Assembly (NCBI RefSeq): GCF_963576615.1
Contig: NC_088714.1
Coordinates: 42,812,072-42,876,071 of the forward strand
Reading direction: 5' to 3'
Origin: Watersipora subatra
Lineage: Eukaryota; Bryozoa; Gymnolaemata; Cheilostomatida; Watersiporidae
Length of the DNA: 64,000 nt
Made by a program: the position numbers and the translations under genes. The notes below the pieces were generated by a model that saw nothing but the letters and a program-made list of their open reading frames with translations, did no database searches and was not told the DNA's origin. Positions 37,664-50,800 of the stretch are shown here, one piece after another; position 1 is the first letter of the stretch, and the number at the start of each line of letters is the position of its first letter.

Positions 37664-38099
37664 TTAAACAACCATAATAAGTGCAGAACCATAAAACATC
37701 AAATTTCACTATGCCAGGAAATTACTTTTATTATTACTTTAAAAAGTTTTCCTCACTTCTATTAACCCATGTAGTTATGAGTAGTATTGTTTACTCGCAA
37801 GCTCTGGTTTTCTACCAAAGACCTGGGAGTTTAAGCATTTGCTTCAAGATCTTACTCGTTCCCAATACAGTCATACATCGACACATGAGCTTAATGCATT
37901 CTGGGAGTATGTATGCATTCATTTCGAGCGCGTATGTCAATTCTCTTGTATCTCAATTGGAATATTCCTATATAAAATAACTATATACAACTTAATCCAT
38001 TCCCATGCCATGAGAAAATACCATCTAAAAACAGGATACTAGGATGAAAAAAAGTGTTTTCAGCTGTTGTAATTTGCTACCTATGCTCACAAAGTAACA

Positions 38100-38530
38100 A
38101 ATACCTATTTAGTGGCTATCTGCAATAAAATGTAACATTACTATGTACAATACTGTATGGAGTTTTTACCTTCGAGATGGACATGGTGGCTAACAGCAAT
38201 GTAAGACTTAACCTCTGGAAATGCCTCCGGTACACCAGACCTTTGTGACACTACGCAACATAACAAACTTTAAATTTTATTGTCTTTTTTCGGCTTGGCA
38301 TCTTTTGCCCTGCTTTCACTTTTGGCGACTTCATATGAAATTTTTTAAACTAATTCGGCAGAAAATACCGAGCAGTGGTGTTCTCGAAAGCAGCCTCTCA
38401 AACACTTGGCCACTCAGTGGCTGTCTCGAAAATTGGCTAGTATGCTATTTTTCGTATGTTGGGGCACTCATATGTCGAAATATGACTGTAGCGCGTTTTA
38501 CACAACTGACTTTTATTGATTGTTACTGAT
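38100..38530 (+). mobile_element. Interspersed repeat R5, partial copy
   Basis: The start (CTGCAATAAAATGTAACATT) matches 53575-53640 (CTGCAATAAAATGTAACTCT), and the later part contains TTCGGCAGAAAATACCGAG, similar to 40240-40260. No coding region seen. Confidence 0.5.
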
Positions 38531-38649
38531 ATTTGGGAAAGTCACATTTTGCGTGCAGGCGTTATTATACCCAATGTTCTAATGACTAATGGAATTACAA
38601 TTGTTTTTATGCTGGCACTTTTTGTCTACTAGTGGGATATGTTTTACCA

Positions 38650-39020
38650 TTTCTTTTCCTTTGCTGGCTTTGTTGTGGCTCTCTTGCTCTCTCTGTTTAC
38701 CACCATGATATCTGGCTGATTTGCCAGATTTGCTGATGTGCTCATTTGTCCATATGTAGAAGTTCCAGAAGAGCTTACCACAGTCGTTCTCATTGAGCTT
38801 ATCAGGAGCTTGCCATTTATGTAGTGCTTTATTGAGGCCATACTCATAGCATAGGGTTCTGTACGCTACACCGTCGATATGATTATGCCACTCAGTATAC
38901 GCATTTCCTACGAGTTGCTTTCACCCACAGATGCTGTGTTGTATGAACTCTAGTGCATCCTTGCAGTCTACATATAAGATCATTTCTAGTGTGATGAATC
39001 TCTGTTTGGAGTAGCCTAGT
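38650..39020 (-). pseudogene. LINE post-RT C-terminal relic
   Basis: On the minus strand: CKDALEFIQHSICG near 38950, then after a stop KQLVGNAYTEWHNHIDGVAY, RTLCYEYGLNKALHKWQAPD and LFWNFYIWTNEHIS, and after a change of frame ANQPDIMVVNRESK near 38690. This order (a Cys/His segment, an AYTEWHNH-like segment, then QPDIMVV) is that of the C-terminal domain found after the reverse transcriptase in a widespread group of invertebrate LINEs. Stop and frameshift make it dead. No RT domain lies upstream within reach. Confidence 0.6.
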
Positions 39021-39492
39021 TGGGAGCACATGATACTGTGCTGCGATGATTAGCGATTATGTATCGACCATTAAATCACTTTTGTTCAGCCACATATATG
39101 TATGGAGGTAGATACCATGAAGAGGTTTGGTGTGCCAGTCAGGTTCCTCATATGTTTGCTGTTCCATTTTCACAGCACTCAATGACTCAATGGAATTCAG
39201 CTAGCAACCTATCTATGGTGATCATTGAGGTTTTCAAGCTCTGTTTTTTTATTGTCTGCTGCACACCTCTGGGCTCCCTATTCCCATCTTTCCTGCTAAA
39301 ATGTAACCTACCAGTATCGTACATCTATTGCAATGCTCCATGCATGGTCAGCAGCTTTTGGAGTACAGATTGCTGAGAGGGTAGACTGCATCCATAATAC
39401 TGACAGTAGCTGAAAAGCTAAGTAAAAACTGTTTTTCAAACATCATATATACAAATAGTTTAAAGACTGTTTTGCACTTATATATATATTGC

Positions 39493-39568
39493 TATAGAAA
39501 CATCGCTACAGATATATCACTATAGATATATCACTATAGATACATCACTATAGATACATCACTATACA
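39493..39568. repeat. Short tandem repeat, ~14 bp
   Basis: About five units of TAGATACATCACTA or TAGATATATCACTA. Confidence 0.8.
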
Positions 39569-40029
39569 CATATCAAACCAAAGTTATATAAATTTGAATT
39601 CCTTGTCAAATCTCAAAATCTCTCTACAAAAGTATAACGCTGAGTGAAGCTAGCAGCAATTTATAATGTAACGTTTGTATCAAAATAACATGAAAAATTG
39701 TTTGTGGCAGCTACGAAATATAAGCAAAAGCTTACTTGGGCAAATTTTGACTCAGTACTATTTGAGGAATCAATATCACTATCAAACATTAACAACTATT
39801 AACAATCTTTAACCAAATTCCAAAGTTTGAAGCTACTCGGAACAACCGTTTCAGCCTATAGATACAACTATCAAAACTACATCAACTGCTGTGTAACATA
39901 AATTCAGTAGATATATATATTGCACTCCTCGATCTTATAACACATATACCTCCAGATTGTGTGAAGGATATATATTTTGATGATATATTTTATTTATAGT
40001 GCACAGTTTATGGTGTGAAATGTTGAAAA

Positions 40030-40830
40030 AAAACTTTTAATAATAATAATTAATAATAAAATAAACTTAATTCACGTTAAATAAGTTTAGCTTACTAAGC
40101 ACATACTTAAAGCTAAGCTTTAGTATTATTTTCAACTATTTTACTGAATTTAAACTTATCAAAATTTTATCACCTAGTAGTTTCTGGCTTCGTTTTCAAT
40201 ATAATTTTAGCACGATCTCGTTAAAACCTTGTTTCATTTAGTTCGGCAAGAAATACCGAATAATGCTGTTTTCGTAATGAAGTGAATTTTTGTTAGCAGG
40301 TTAAGGGCAGTTGTCGGACCACTGACCTCCTGTTTAAAGGGATTGCAACTCCAATTTTGCTATTGGTTTTAAAGGGAAAAATATCATTTTACACAAGAAT
40401 TGCTGAATTAGAAAAATCGTCATCGTGTCTCATTCAGGCGCTGTGAAAATGTTTTTGGCGAACAGAATTTTAGCGTCTTTGTTATTTTGACATATGTAAT
40501 AAGCACACTGGCTGCCAAATTTGAACCCGGGCAAAAATTTTGTTGAATTCATATGGTGAAATAAGATTCATATGGTGAGGTGAAAAAATCATCATGTTCC
40601 ACTTCATATGGTGAAAAAATTGTATAGTAGGGTAATCGTATCCTGAGGGTGAATTGTACGTATATAAAATTTTAATGCTCTTTACCAGAGGGTGTTTGCA
40701 TTAGATAATTATAATGGGTTTCTATACCCTCGATATTACGTTTTCGCCTTGCAATGCCAACACCGGGACGAATTAATGTCGTATGGTGGGGTCCACTGTG
40801 TATGATAATTACAAAAAATGAAGTGAACAA
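40030..40830 (+). mobile_element. Interspersed repeat R5, long copy
   Basis: Collinear with 53640-54080: TTAGCTTACTAAGCACATAC matches TTAGCTTACTAAACACATAC, CTGCCAAATTTGAACCC matches CTGCCAAATTTGAATTT, and both then run into repeated TTCATATGGTGAA-type motifs. Its right end (GGTGTTTGCATTAGATAA to GGGGTCCACTGTG) also occurs inverted at 51545-51680. Confidence 0.65.
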
Positions 40831-41267
40831 CTCCAAATTTGAATTGCTTCATCTACAACGACAAACAATATTATGAATTAAATTCTGAGGATTATTGAAA
40901 GAATAACTTTGTTTAATTCAAAATAAAGCTTTTTATAATGATTTGTTGTACACGCAAACTCGCAGATGTTGTTCATGCGTATATCTGATGCTTTCCTAAA
41001 ACATAGGTAAACTTTCCTGAAGATTGCGCACTCCTGATAATGATTGAAGTAAAATGAATTTACTTTAATTGCATACTGATAAATTAATCTTACCATGATC
41101 TACGCCTATTACAACATGTCATTAATAAGCAAAACTAACAATTGTTCGAATTTGTATTATTCTTTATTGTAGTGTGTTTAGATATTATGCAGATAGCAAA
41201 TGTAAAATTTTACATTGTCATTGAATCTAGCAATATAAAAGCTCCCTAATTTCTCACCTCTTTGTTA

Positions 41268-42145
41268 TTTGTTTAAAATCTCTATTTGAATGCCATGGCG
41301 CTTTATTTTTCAACCCTTCTTCTATAGTGTCGTTTAATTAGAGGTGGCATTCAAGTAAAGGGTGGCGTTGTATTTTTCAACTAGCTCATTAGAATTTTGG
41401 GAAAATGAATTTAACTCTTTTAAAGGCCAAGGGATGCTAATTTCGGTTGTATTTTACACTCCTTGAGGCAGATTGATGTTAATGCCGTCGGCCTCAGCAT
41501 TTTTGCCAAACTGTTTTTCAATTGCGTCGAAATTTCAGACTGAGTTAAATAAGGAACTACTTTGAATATAAAATATGAGCGTGAATTATCTAGACGGAGT
41601 CGCTTTCAAAGTTCTAAAGAAAAAACCGTAAAGCCTTGGAGTTAAAAAATAGACATTACGGTTGTAATTTTTCAAGACGTTGTAAAGTTAGATAATGCCA
41701 TAACAATGGCTACCTTTACGTCATACGGTGTTCCTGAAGAGTATTCGCATCGCTCATCAATATACTTTGATGTCGTCAAGTAAGATTGTAAACCACATTA
41801 TGGATGAATCTGAAAATAATGGATATGATTTAGTCCTTTGAATCAGAGTGTAGTTCTGATGATTGTGATGATCATTTCAGGTACACCATCACTATAATCA
41901 GGGCAACCATTACAGCAACAATGTAAACAATTAATTATTATTGATGTAACCGAGTCATTATTACTACCATTTTGTGGACACTTTTACTGACCATTTCTAT
42001 TATAGATTCGTAAAAATCTAAGAATTTCAAAGTGGTTGGCAAATAGAGGTGGCGTTCAATTAATGGGGTCATTGTATTTTTCAACCCTTCTTCTATCGTG
42101 GCGTTCTATTAGAGGTGACGTTAAAATGGAAGTTTTACGGTATTA
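41268..42145. mobile_element. TIR DNA transposon R3, short copy
   Basis: The left end (AAAATCTCTATTTGAATGCC) and right end (GGAAGTTTTACGGTA) are diverged inverted repeats. Inside, GGCGCTTTATTTTTCAACCC and GTCATTATTACTACCATTTTG match the long copy at 27548-29515. It lacks the middle part with the coding relic, so it is a deletion derivative of about 0.88 kb. Confidence 0.65.
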
Positions 42146-42262
42146 ATTAGTAATGCAATAATTACGCAACAGCTTAATAATGCAGAAGTTACAGTAGGTC
42201 TCAAGTTGAAAATTTAAATTTATTTTAGTGTCAATCAAAAGGTAAAAAGTTATGACCTTTAA

Positions 42263-44113
42263 CCAATTCAGGCCTGTTCCCGGTTACTACGGGAAGAGTT
42301 GTGTTCTCCAGGGCCCGTTCCCGGATTCTACGGGTTAAATTTTGATTCACTCTATTGCTTAGCTGTTTAGGTACATCGGTTTTATTCATTCACCAAACGA
42401 AGTTTAAGAGTCTGGGCTTCATTTTGATACCAAATATGTGATTGGACAAGAGAGTTCTAAATAACAAATTGCATGATAGATATCAACTGTTTTGAAAATT
42501 TGTTGATCGCCATTTTGGAAAGAGTTTATTCGAACGACGGCAAAATTTTTAAATGAATTAGATGTGGTAATCAGCTCGGGGAAAGAAAATAGCAACGAAA
42601 GTAATGTTCAAGAAGAAAATGAGAACTTTCTGATGGAAGAAGGTAAGTTTTATGTGGCTATTTATAGAATTTTACCGAAAAAAAAACGATAAAAAGCCGA
42701 AATTTTTCTTGTGAATTTCAAACAAACTTTATTCTAACAGTGTAAGATATGGATTTTTTCATGATACACATGACTATAACATTTTCAATCCAATAAAATT
42801 TAGATTTTTTTGCAGCATGAACTCATCACTTTATTACCCCATAATAAATAATAATTTTATGATTTCCTTGTAGAACTGCAAGATAATAAAAATTTCTGAT
42901 TTCGTTTATATCCAATTGTTCAACCCACAGTTAGTCAAGCATATAGTTCTCAACCTCAACACCTACTATAAACTAGCCCCAACCACTAGGCTCTAATATT
43001 GGTTGATAGGGGACACTTACCACAGTAATCATCTTCATGACTTTCTGTGTTTATATCTACAGTATCAAAAAATATTTGCAATTTGTATTACCAATTGTTA
43101 GCTGCAGTAGACTACTTGTTTTTCATTTTTTATCAGGTATTTACCCTGAAAAGCTACTAGAGCACAATTTTTTCTAGGCTGTACGAGAAGTTTAAAAGCA
43201 ATTAGGTTGCTTACTACCGATCATATTTGCTAGATGTAGGTGAATACAGTCAAGAGCTTGTGAGTGATGATGCCATTGACGCTGTCCCATCATTTACCAA
43301 TGTTGCACTTCATAGCTCCGGAACTACTATGTTGAAAGCAGTAAATTTTATATTATCTGAAAGCCAACAAAATACTGCATCAACTAACTTATAATGGGAG
43401 CAAATATGCATGTGTAGTTGGCATCAAATAACTCTCACTGTGTCATCATTTTTTTATGAACACACCCATATTATACATGTCTATATTGTTTTGTTTTCAT
43501 ACATATTCATTTTTACTGTATTTTTTACAATATATTTTACTGTATTTTTACACATTTTTTCTTGGCTGGTGATTGTCTGTTAGCTGGTAACTTAAGTATC
43601 TTTTTTATGCATAATATATTCATAATAGCCTTTGCAATGCATTTCAATATAAATTTTAACAAATTGTTTGATTATATAATTGATAACTGTCAGCGACGTA
43701 GTGTTGGTTAGAAGCTCGTAACACCTGTTCTATTGCTTGGAATTAAGAAATCATTTTTTTTATTTGCTGCTGATAAAGTTTGCTATCAATCTAACATAGG
43801 TCCAACAATGTCAGTACCAAAAACTGCTTGTGAGCTGCTATGAAACATAAAAAATAAATTTGATCAAAAAAAGTTCACGGAAGTAGTAAAAATTGTGGTT
43901 AGTAGAATTTGTAAAGGTGCACAGAAATTTATATCAAATTGTAGCCTGGAATGTCTTCGTTAAGCTGCAAAAAACAAATCAAGATTATTTTGAAAAGAAC
44001 TCTAGTTATACTCAATTTCGTGTAGCTCTATTTTAATTGTAAGGCTACTGAAAAATTACATGTAATTAGGCTGGGAGGGGCAGTCAACCAATAACTAATT
44101 AGTCCTGAATGGG
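42263..44113 (+). mobile_element. piggyBac-like element without transposase core
   Basis: Flanked by TTAA at 42259-42262 and 44114-44117, the target duplication of piggyBac elements. Inner ends are inverted: CCAATTCAGGCCT on the left, AGTCCTGAATGGG on the right (reverse complement CCCATTCAGGACT). Near the left end GTTCCCGG-N6-ACGGG occurs twice in direct order (42275-42295 and 42317-42337). An acidic reading frame near 42540-42640 (SSGKENSNESNVQEENENFL) ends at a GTAAGT donor, and another acidic piece follows an acceptor-like TGTAG near 43240 (GEYSQELVSDDAIDAVPSF). Both would suit the acidic N-terminus of a piggyBac transposase, but the catalytic domain is absent. Confidence 0.7.
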
Positions 44114-44117
44114 TTAA

Positions 44118-44850
44118 CTACATGTAGATTGCAAGCAACTTCTATCATATTTAATAAATGTATATATTTTATATTAAGAAGTTGGTAAATATTATAAATA
44201 TTTACTATCATAGAGCTGAGCAATGCATTAAGATTCATTTAATAGTACGTTTAATGGATGTAACTTATTGTTATTTATTGGTTCTGTCGAATATTCTTAT
44301 AGTCGACATTAATAGGTTATATATATTTTTAAACGACTTGCAGTAATGAAGTTTCTAACATAAAGCCTTTTGGCTCATTTTAATCCATATGGCCATCCGA
44401 GTTTTAGCAATATTCTTTAGTTTCACTCTTTGTCATACATGGCAAGCTGAGAAGGTTAATATATCATATTGCATAGATTAAACCTTGTAACTGAATATGA
44501 TTGGCATTATTTACAAAGAATTGATTGATGATAAATGTGCATGGTGCCTGCTAACTTCATGTCTAAAAAAAGATCAATTGCTTACAATTCAGGCTATATA
44601 GTAGGGTATTTTTGATAGCTCAACTTCTGTCTAGGATAGAAGTCATAGTCTCTCACACTCGACACACCGACACTCGACAACACTCTCTCACACCATCGAC
44701 CATCAATATCTGTATTACAGGTCACTCTCTACTCACATTGTTGTTTTGATTTTTATCTGATTTCATCCTACAAGCATTCATCTCCGAAAAGTAGTGCTCT
44801 AAATTTTCTGTTCTTTGATCAGATTACAATTTACGTTAATCTTTTACAGT
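44118..44850. other. AHSA1 upstream region
   Basis: About 730 bp between the piggyBac-like element and the first AHSA1 coding exon. A CTATATAG motif lies at 44593-44600. The coding exon is preceded by CTTTTACAG (ending 44849), a good splice acceptor 13 bp before the ATG, so a 5' non-coding exon probably lies upstream, perhaps in the CACTCTCTCACACC-rich stretch near 44655-44730. Confidence 0.35.
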
Positions 44851-44862
44851 TGTTAGAGACCT

Positions 44863-47800
44863 ATGGCCAAGTGGGGTGAAGGTGATCCAAGGTGGATTGT
44901 GGAGGAGCGTGCAGATGCTACAAATGTAAACAATTGGCATTGGTTAGTGTTTTTGAGACTTATTCATTTACACAAGCCTTGCCATAGCTTTTGTACAAAT
45001 GTTCTCAATGTTACACATTATCTTTGATAAACATGCTCGTCGAATTAGACTTGTGAACGGGTGACTTTCAAAATAGACAACAAGTACAGCTTGCATGTTT
45101 TTGGTTTACAGAGACTCTAGTCAATTCCCAGTCATAAAATGTCACCAGTCGTTGTAAACCTATGGTAGGTGCATGCTTGTGACCACGAAGCCTACTTTTT
45201 TCATCACGAGGGAAATTTAAATGAATTTTGAGAAATGTATTATTGTTTGTGGGTTCAGGTTCTTGATCGATATATCATATCTTCCTGGTATCAGATCAAT
45301 TTGTAGCATCTTGTTGATTGTGTTCAATATATAGCTTCTTGTTTACATGTCAACTTGTCAGGACTGAGAAGAATGCTACCAGCTGGTCTAAAGACAGACT
45401 CAAGTCCCTACTTGTAGGTCTAACTATCAATAACGCGTGTAAGTAAATTAATTATTAAATTTGTTTAGATGGGTGGCAACAAGATCACAGCGGCTTGACA
45501 TTTTCTGTTCATTTCGTATAGTATAGAGTGGCTTTATTGGATACAGCTTTTTAGAACATCTAGTTGTATCATACCCTGATCAAGAAGTCTTAAAACCGTT
45601 CTAATGCGCAGTCGCTGAACTGTCTTTTCATTTTGTGTGGGTGTATTTACCTGCAAATGAGATTTTTGAAATGTAATCATTTTAAATTATAGCAATTTAA
45701 AGCATGTCACTACATGTGTTCTAGCATTTGGTGACGATCAGAAATGTCGTAGGAGGTGACTTACGTGTATATTTCCTTAATATGGCCACGGTCTTGCATA
45801 GAGCACAAGTGATATTAAGAACAGGTTGAGACACTTCTTCTTTATAGCATGTCTTCTTTCTATCACATGTCTTCACATGTTCCTTTTAGGTGGTAATGTT
45901 GAGCTCCAAGACTTCGTAACTTTAGAAGGAGAAGCATCAGCGAATAATCGGAAAAGCAAGTTAATCTTTTTCTATGAATGGGATATAAAGATCAATTGGA
46001 AGGGTAGGTTAAAAAAATTGTTCAAGTTGAATTTGTGCTAGAGGCTTTTTTATACTATTTCTTAGAAATTGCAGCATTTAAATATGTTGTCACCATCATC
46101 GATGTACTGATGAATGGAGAACCAATCAAAAGGAAGCAAGTACATGTAGTTATAATATTTGTTAGAAGATGAGTTAGCTACTGGTTATGAACATATTGAA
46201 ATTCTTCCAAGGAATCATCATTCAGTTATTACATAAGAATTAGTGTGAAAGTAAGGATGTTAATTGGGCCGAGTTTCTTTTCAGGCAATCTGAACACAGA
46301 AGATATGACAGAAGTTAAGGGAACAATATCCATTCCTAATTTGAGCGATGAACAAGATATCGTAGATATTGAGGTTGGTTTCTTTGTAGCTATATTTGGT
46401 TACAAATGCTTACATTATAGGTAATCTGTGCGGTCAGACTTCCACTACATACTAAGTTAATTTTGTTTCCATGCTGGCTTTACATGTTAAAACTGATGTG
46501 TATTAGAGCAAATATATTTATAAGAATTCACTGCAATTCCCTTTTTTCTATGGTCCAAACGATCTACAATACCTCATTGTTGACTACTAACATGAAACAT
46601 ACATTGCATAGAACTTTCTAAAAAAAACTAAATGTAAAAGTGGTAATCGGTCCAAGTGGCTTTTGTTGCTACTTCACTTTAGAGACTGAAGTAGATGCGA
46701 TAACAAAGACTATATGAACTGTAAGCTAGCTTAAATTATAACTGTCACGTACACCTTTTATCGTATTTGCTAGGCAAATCGGACACGCTGATTCCGATTT
46801 TGTACTCAAAATAAAGATTGGTCACTAACCTTCAAAGTCATGAAGGCTTTTTTAAAGCGTTTCAATATCGGTTTCGAAAACAACACAATCGGCATAACAA
46901 GCTTCGTCCATAAATACGTGACGTAGCCTAGCTTTTTAGGACCGAAAGTTAAGGATGTTTAGTACGATTAAGAATAATAGAGATGGGTGTCTTAAAACCC
47001 ATTATTATCTAATTCAGTTTGTAAAATAATCTCAGTCTTTTATGAAAGGTAGATAAACTATTTAAAATTGCTCGTAGCTTGTTACATGATGTTTAATAGG
47101 CTGAACGTCGAGAAAAATGAGCTAAAAAAACTGCGATTTTATCACAAGCTTGCGTTGTTATCGTGCTTTTTTGAGCTCATTTTTAAATATGCAATGTTAA
47201 ATAGCTTATCTACCTTTCAGAAAATACTATGATTATTTTGAAGGCTGAATTTAGATAATAATGGGGTTTAAGACACCCATCTCTATCATTCCAAATCGGA
47301 CTGGACATCATTAACTTGTGATGTCACTAGTGGACCAATCTTTATTTTGAGTACAAAATCGCAATCAGCGTGTCCGATTTACTTAGAAAATACTATAAAA
47401 GTTCTACGTGACAGTTATGGTTTAACTTTCAAATGTTGAATTTGACTGTTTGGTTGGCTGACATGCAAGTACATGTAAATGTGTACGGATATGTTACAGT
47501 TATTCTGAAAATATTGAAAAAAGTAAACATGATGAAGTTGAAATGCAGAAATAACTGTCAATAAAATTCAATTTATCTGATTTGAAATACATCACTCGGC
47601 TTGAAATATGCTGTTACCACATGTACATGTATATAGATTTGGTCTCGATACCAAATCGGCTTACAACCAATCACTCGGAACCAAACGAGGTACATCGATG
47701 ACTGACTTATGACTACCTATAGTGCAGACCTGCCTGCCATCTGCACACGTTCAAGTGTAAGATGATATTGTATCCAAAACGTCTCGTGACTGCATATATT

Positions 47801-50800
47801 AGTAGTGTTTTATGTTGCAAATAAAGAAATAGAATATAAAATAGGAATGGAATACTTACATTTCATGTTAAATTATTCACTGTGGTTTACACTAAGGTTT
47901 TCACTTCTTTTATTAACCAATTCTTACCACCAAATATTAACTGTTAGGATTTACCAAACGTTTAATCATGTTCCAGTAATAAGATAGTTGGCTAGCAAAA
48001 GAGTTAATTCTAAAAGAAAAACAATAAGAACTGTGATACTATTTGTAAAAGAAGTCGGCTGCTTTCAATAGCAATACTATTTGGTACAGCTATTAGGAAA
48101 CAGGCTTGCGTGCATGTGCTCAGATGTACTCATTTCATCTATTTCATGTCAGCTAATATCAGATTCTTCATAACCAGAAACGAAATATCTAGCATATATG
48201 TTGTATTGTAGTGTGGGTGTATGTAGCTACAGCAAATATCTGTAGATATTTGCTGTAGCTACATACACCCACACTACTATACAACACCTAATGATTACGA
48301 ATAGTTTAATCAACTTAAGTTGAACTCGATCGTGCAAAGACCATGATGCCATTGGGGGAATTTTCAATAACCTTATTGAAGTATAATGAGTATATTACTA
48401 ATTTAATATGTCATATGGCTCCTCAGCAGTGAGCCATATGACATATTAGATAAATAATTTCTGTCTCAAAAATATGTGGGAGCAGGAATAATGCTTTTGC
48501 AGTTATAGCTAGCTACATTGGCCAAATATGATACATGTCAAAGATGAAAATCAAACCAGTACAAAAATAGTTTTTGTTTATAGAATCAAACTAAAAAACT
48601 TGGGTTTCAACAGACCTAATTATCTAAATGCCTGATGAATATTGTTCATAAAACATTTATATTTGTTTGATGAGTTTCGTATACAGTTTCAATTTATACT
48701 ATTTGCTAGAAGTAAGGATGGCTATCCATATACACAGGGTTGTTTGTGTGAAGCCTTCTCATTGACATCCATATGCACATGATTGTTCATTCGAAGCCTT
48801 TTCGCTGGCATCCATATACGCATGTTTGTTCGTGTGAAGCGTTCTCGTTGTCATCCATATACACGTGGTTGTTTGTGTGAAACCTTCTCGTTGTCATCCA
48901 TATACACATGGTTGTTCATGTGAAGCCTTCTCGTTGTCATCCATATGCACATGGTTGTTCATGTGAAGCCTTCTCGTTGTCATCTATATACACATGGTTG
49001 TTCATGTGAAGCCTTCTCGTTGTCATCCATATACACATGGTTGTTCATGTGAAGCCTTCTCGTTGTCATCTATATACACATGGTTGTTTGTGTGAAGCCT
49101 GCTCATTGACATTTGAATGGATCACATATGAGTTTAGCTCGCTCTGGAAATCAATAAACAAAATGACAATTTCGTTCATCGAGAATTGACTGTTTTAGTC
49201 TATCATTTATGTACGTTTCTTCTGCTGTAGCTACGCATATACTATTCATATCCCAAGTCTTTAAGAACTCTCATCTCGGACAAATGTTTGCCGATATGAT
49301 GTTTGATTAGGCTGTACTTTCACCTATAGTGGTTAATACAGATTTGCTACATTTTATAACCAGAACTACCTAATTCCAATTAGTCTGACTTTTTCGAGCA
49401 CGCGGCATTATTAGTTCTTTCCTGTAGGCACATATTTGGCAATAGTAAAGTGAATGTCAAGCATATGTGCAATATGTATGTATTCAGACAGATGTAATAT
49501 AGCTCATGTCACTAGTTATCCAATAAGCACAGACCGTCTCTATATGTTGTACTTAACGGATGACTTATGCGTGATGTTATTGGCATGTTGTGTTATCTAA
49601 CCATCAGGTAAATGTAGCATTGACCAGTCAGGTGAATGGAGGAGACATCCTTAAAGAGATGATACGCACAAAAGGGGCCGATTTGATACGAGAAAAGCTA
49701 GCTGATTATATTGACTCATTGAAAATTGGTGAGATCTTTTTTGCTGCAGTTCTGTTAAAGTTCTGTATACATTTATGTTATGTCGGGTGTATTCATGTTA
49801 TGTTTGTTTTTATCTTTAGATGTTGTACAGTCAGACCTTGGCATGCGAAGTCAATTCATTCCAATATTTCCTTTGTGCGCCACAATGATAATATGTTGTA
49901 GCAAATATTCATATGATATTACATTGCATTTTGTTCAATGCATTCCTGTGCTTAAAAAATTAATAAAAGAACACCTGAAGTAATGACTAACATCATTAAG
50001 CCAAACAAATTATTTAGGACTAAGTAAAGAATAATTGTAAAAACCTAAATCATATGTAAAAACTAAAATTCTGAAGTCGTAATCAGTAAAGTATTTATTG
50101 CCAGTTTACGTGAGAGACACGAGAATAACGGTAATCTTGGTGGCACTTAGTAATAAAAACACTCCTAACCAACTCTAACGTACACTTGATATGAAATACA
50201 CAGCGGAATGCACTCCAACCTCGCTGCATGCAGTTTAAATTAATTAAATATCTGTGCGATTCATTTTTTCAAGTTTTGTAATTTTCACTAGTTTTTCATA
50301 CCTTTGTATCCAAAGCCATAATATATTGAGAAACTTGGTGTGTGTATTATGTGGGAATTGCTTTGTATGTCGAAACAAATATTAGCTCAAATTTTACACT
50401 TGGTATCGAAAACTTTATATGTAGAAGTGATTGTAAGGCAGTTTTTGTCGTGTTCCAGTCGTGCTATACTCTTGTCACATTATACCTTCCTCACGTTATT
50501 CCTTAGTCACGTTATACCTCAGTCACGTTATACCTCAGTCACGTTATACCTCAGTCACGTTATACCTCAGTCACGTTATACCTCAGTCACGTTATACCTT
50601 AGTCACGTTATACCTTAGTCACGTTATACCTTAGTCACGTTATACCTCAGTCACGTTACACCTCAGTCACGTTATACCTCAGTCACGTTATACCTCAGTC
50701 ACGTTATACCTCAGTCACGTTATACCTCAGTCACGTTATACCTCAGTCACGTTATACCTCAGTCACGTTATACCTCAGTCACGTTATACCTTTGTCACGT

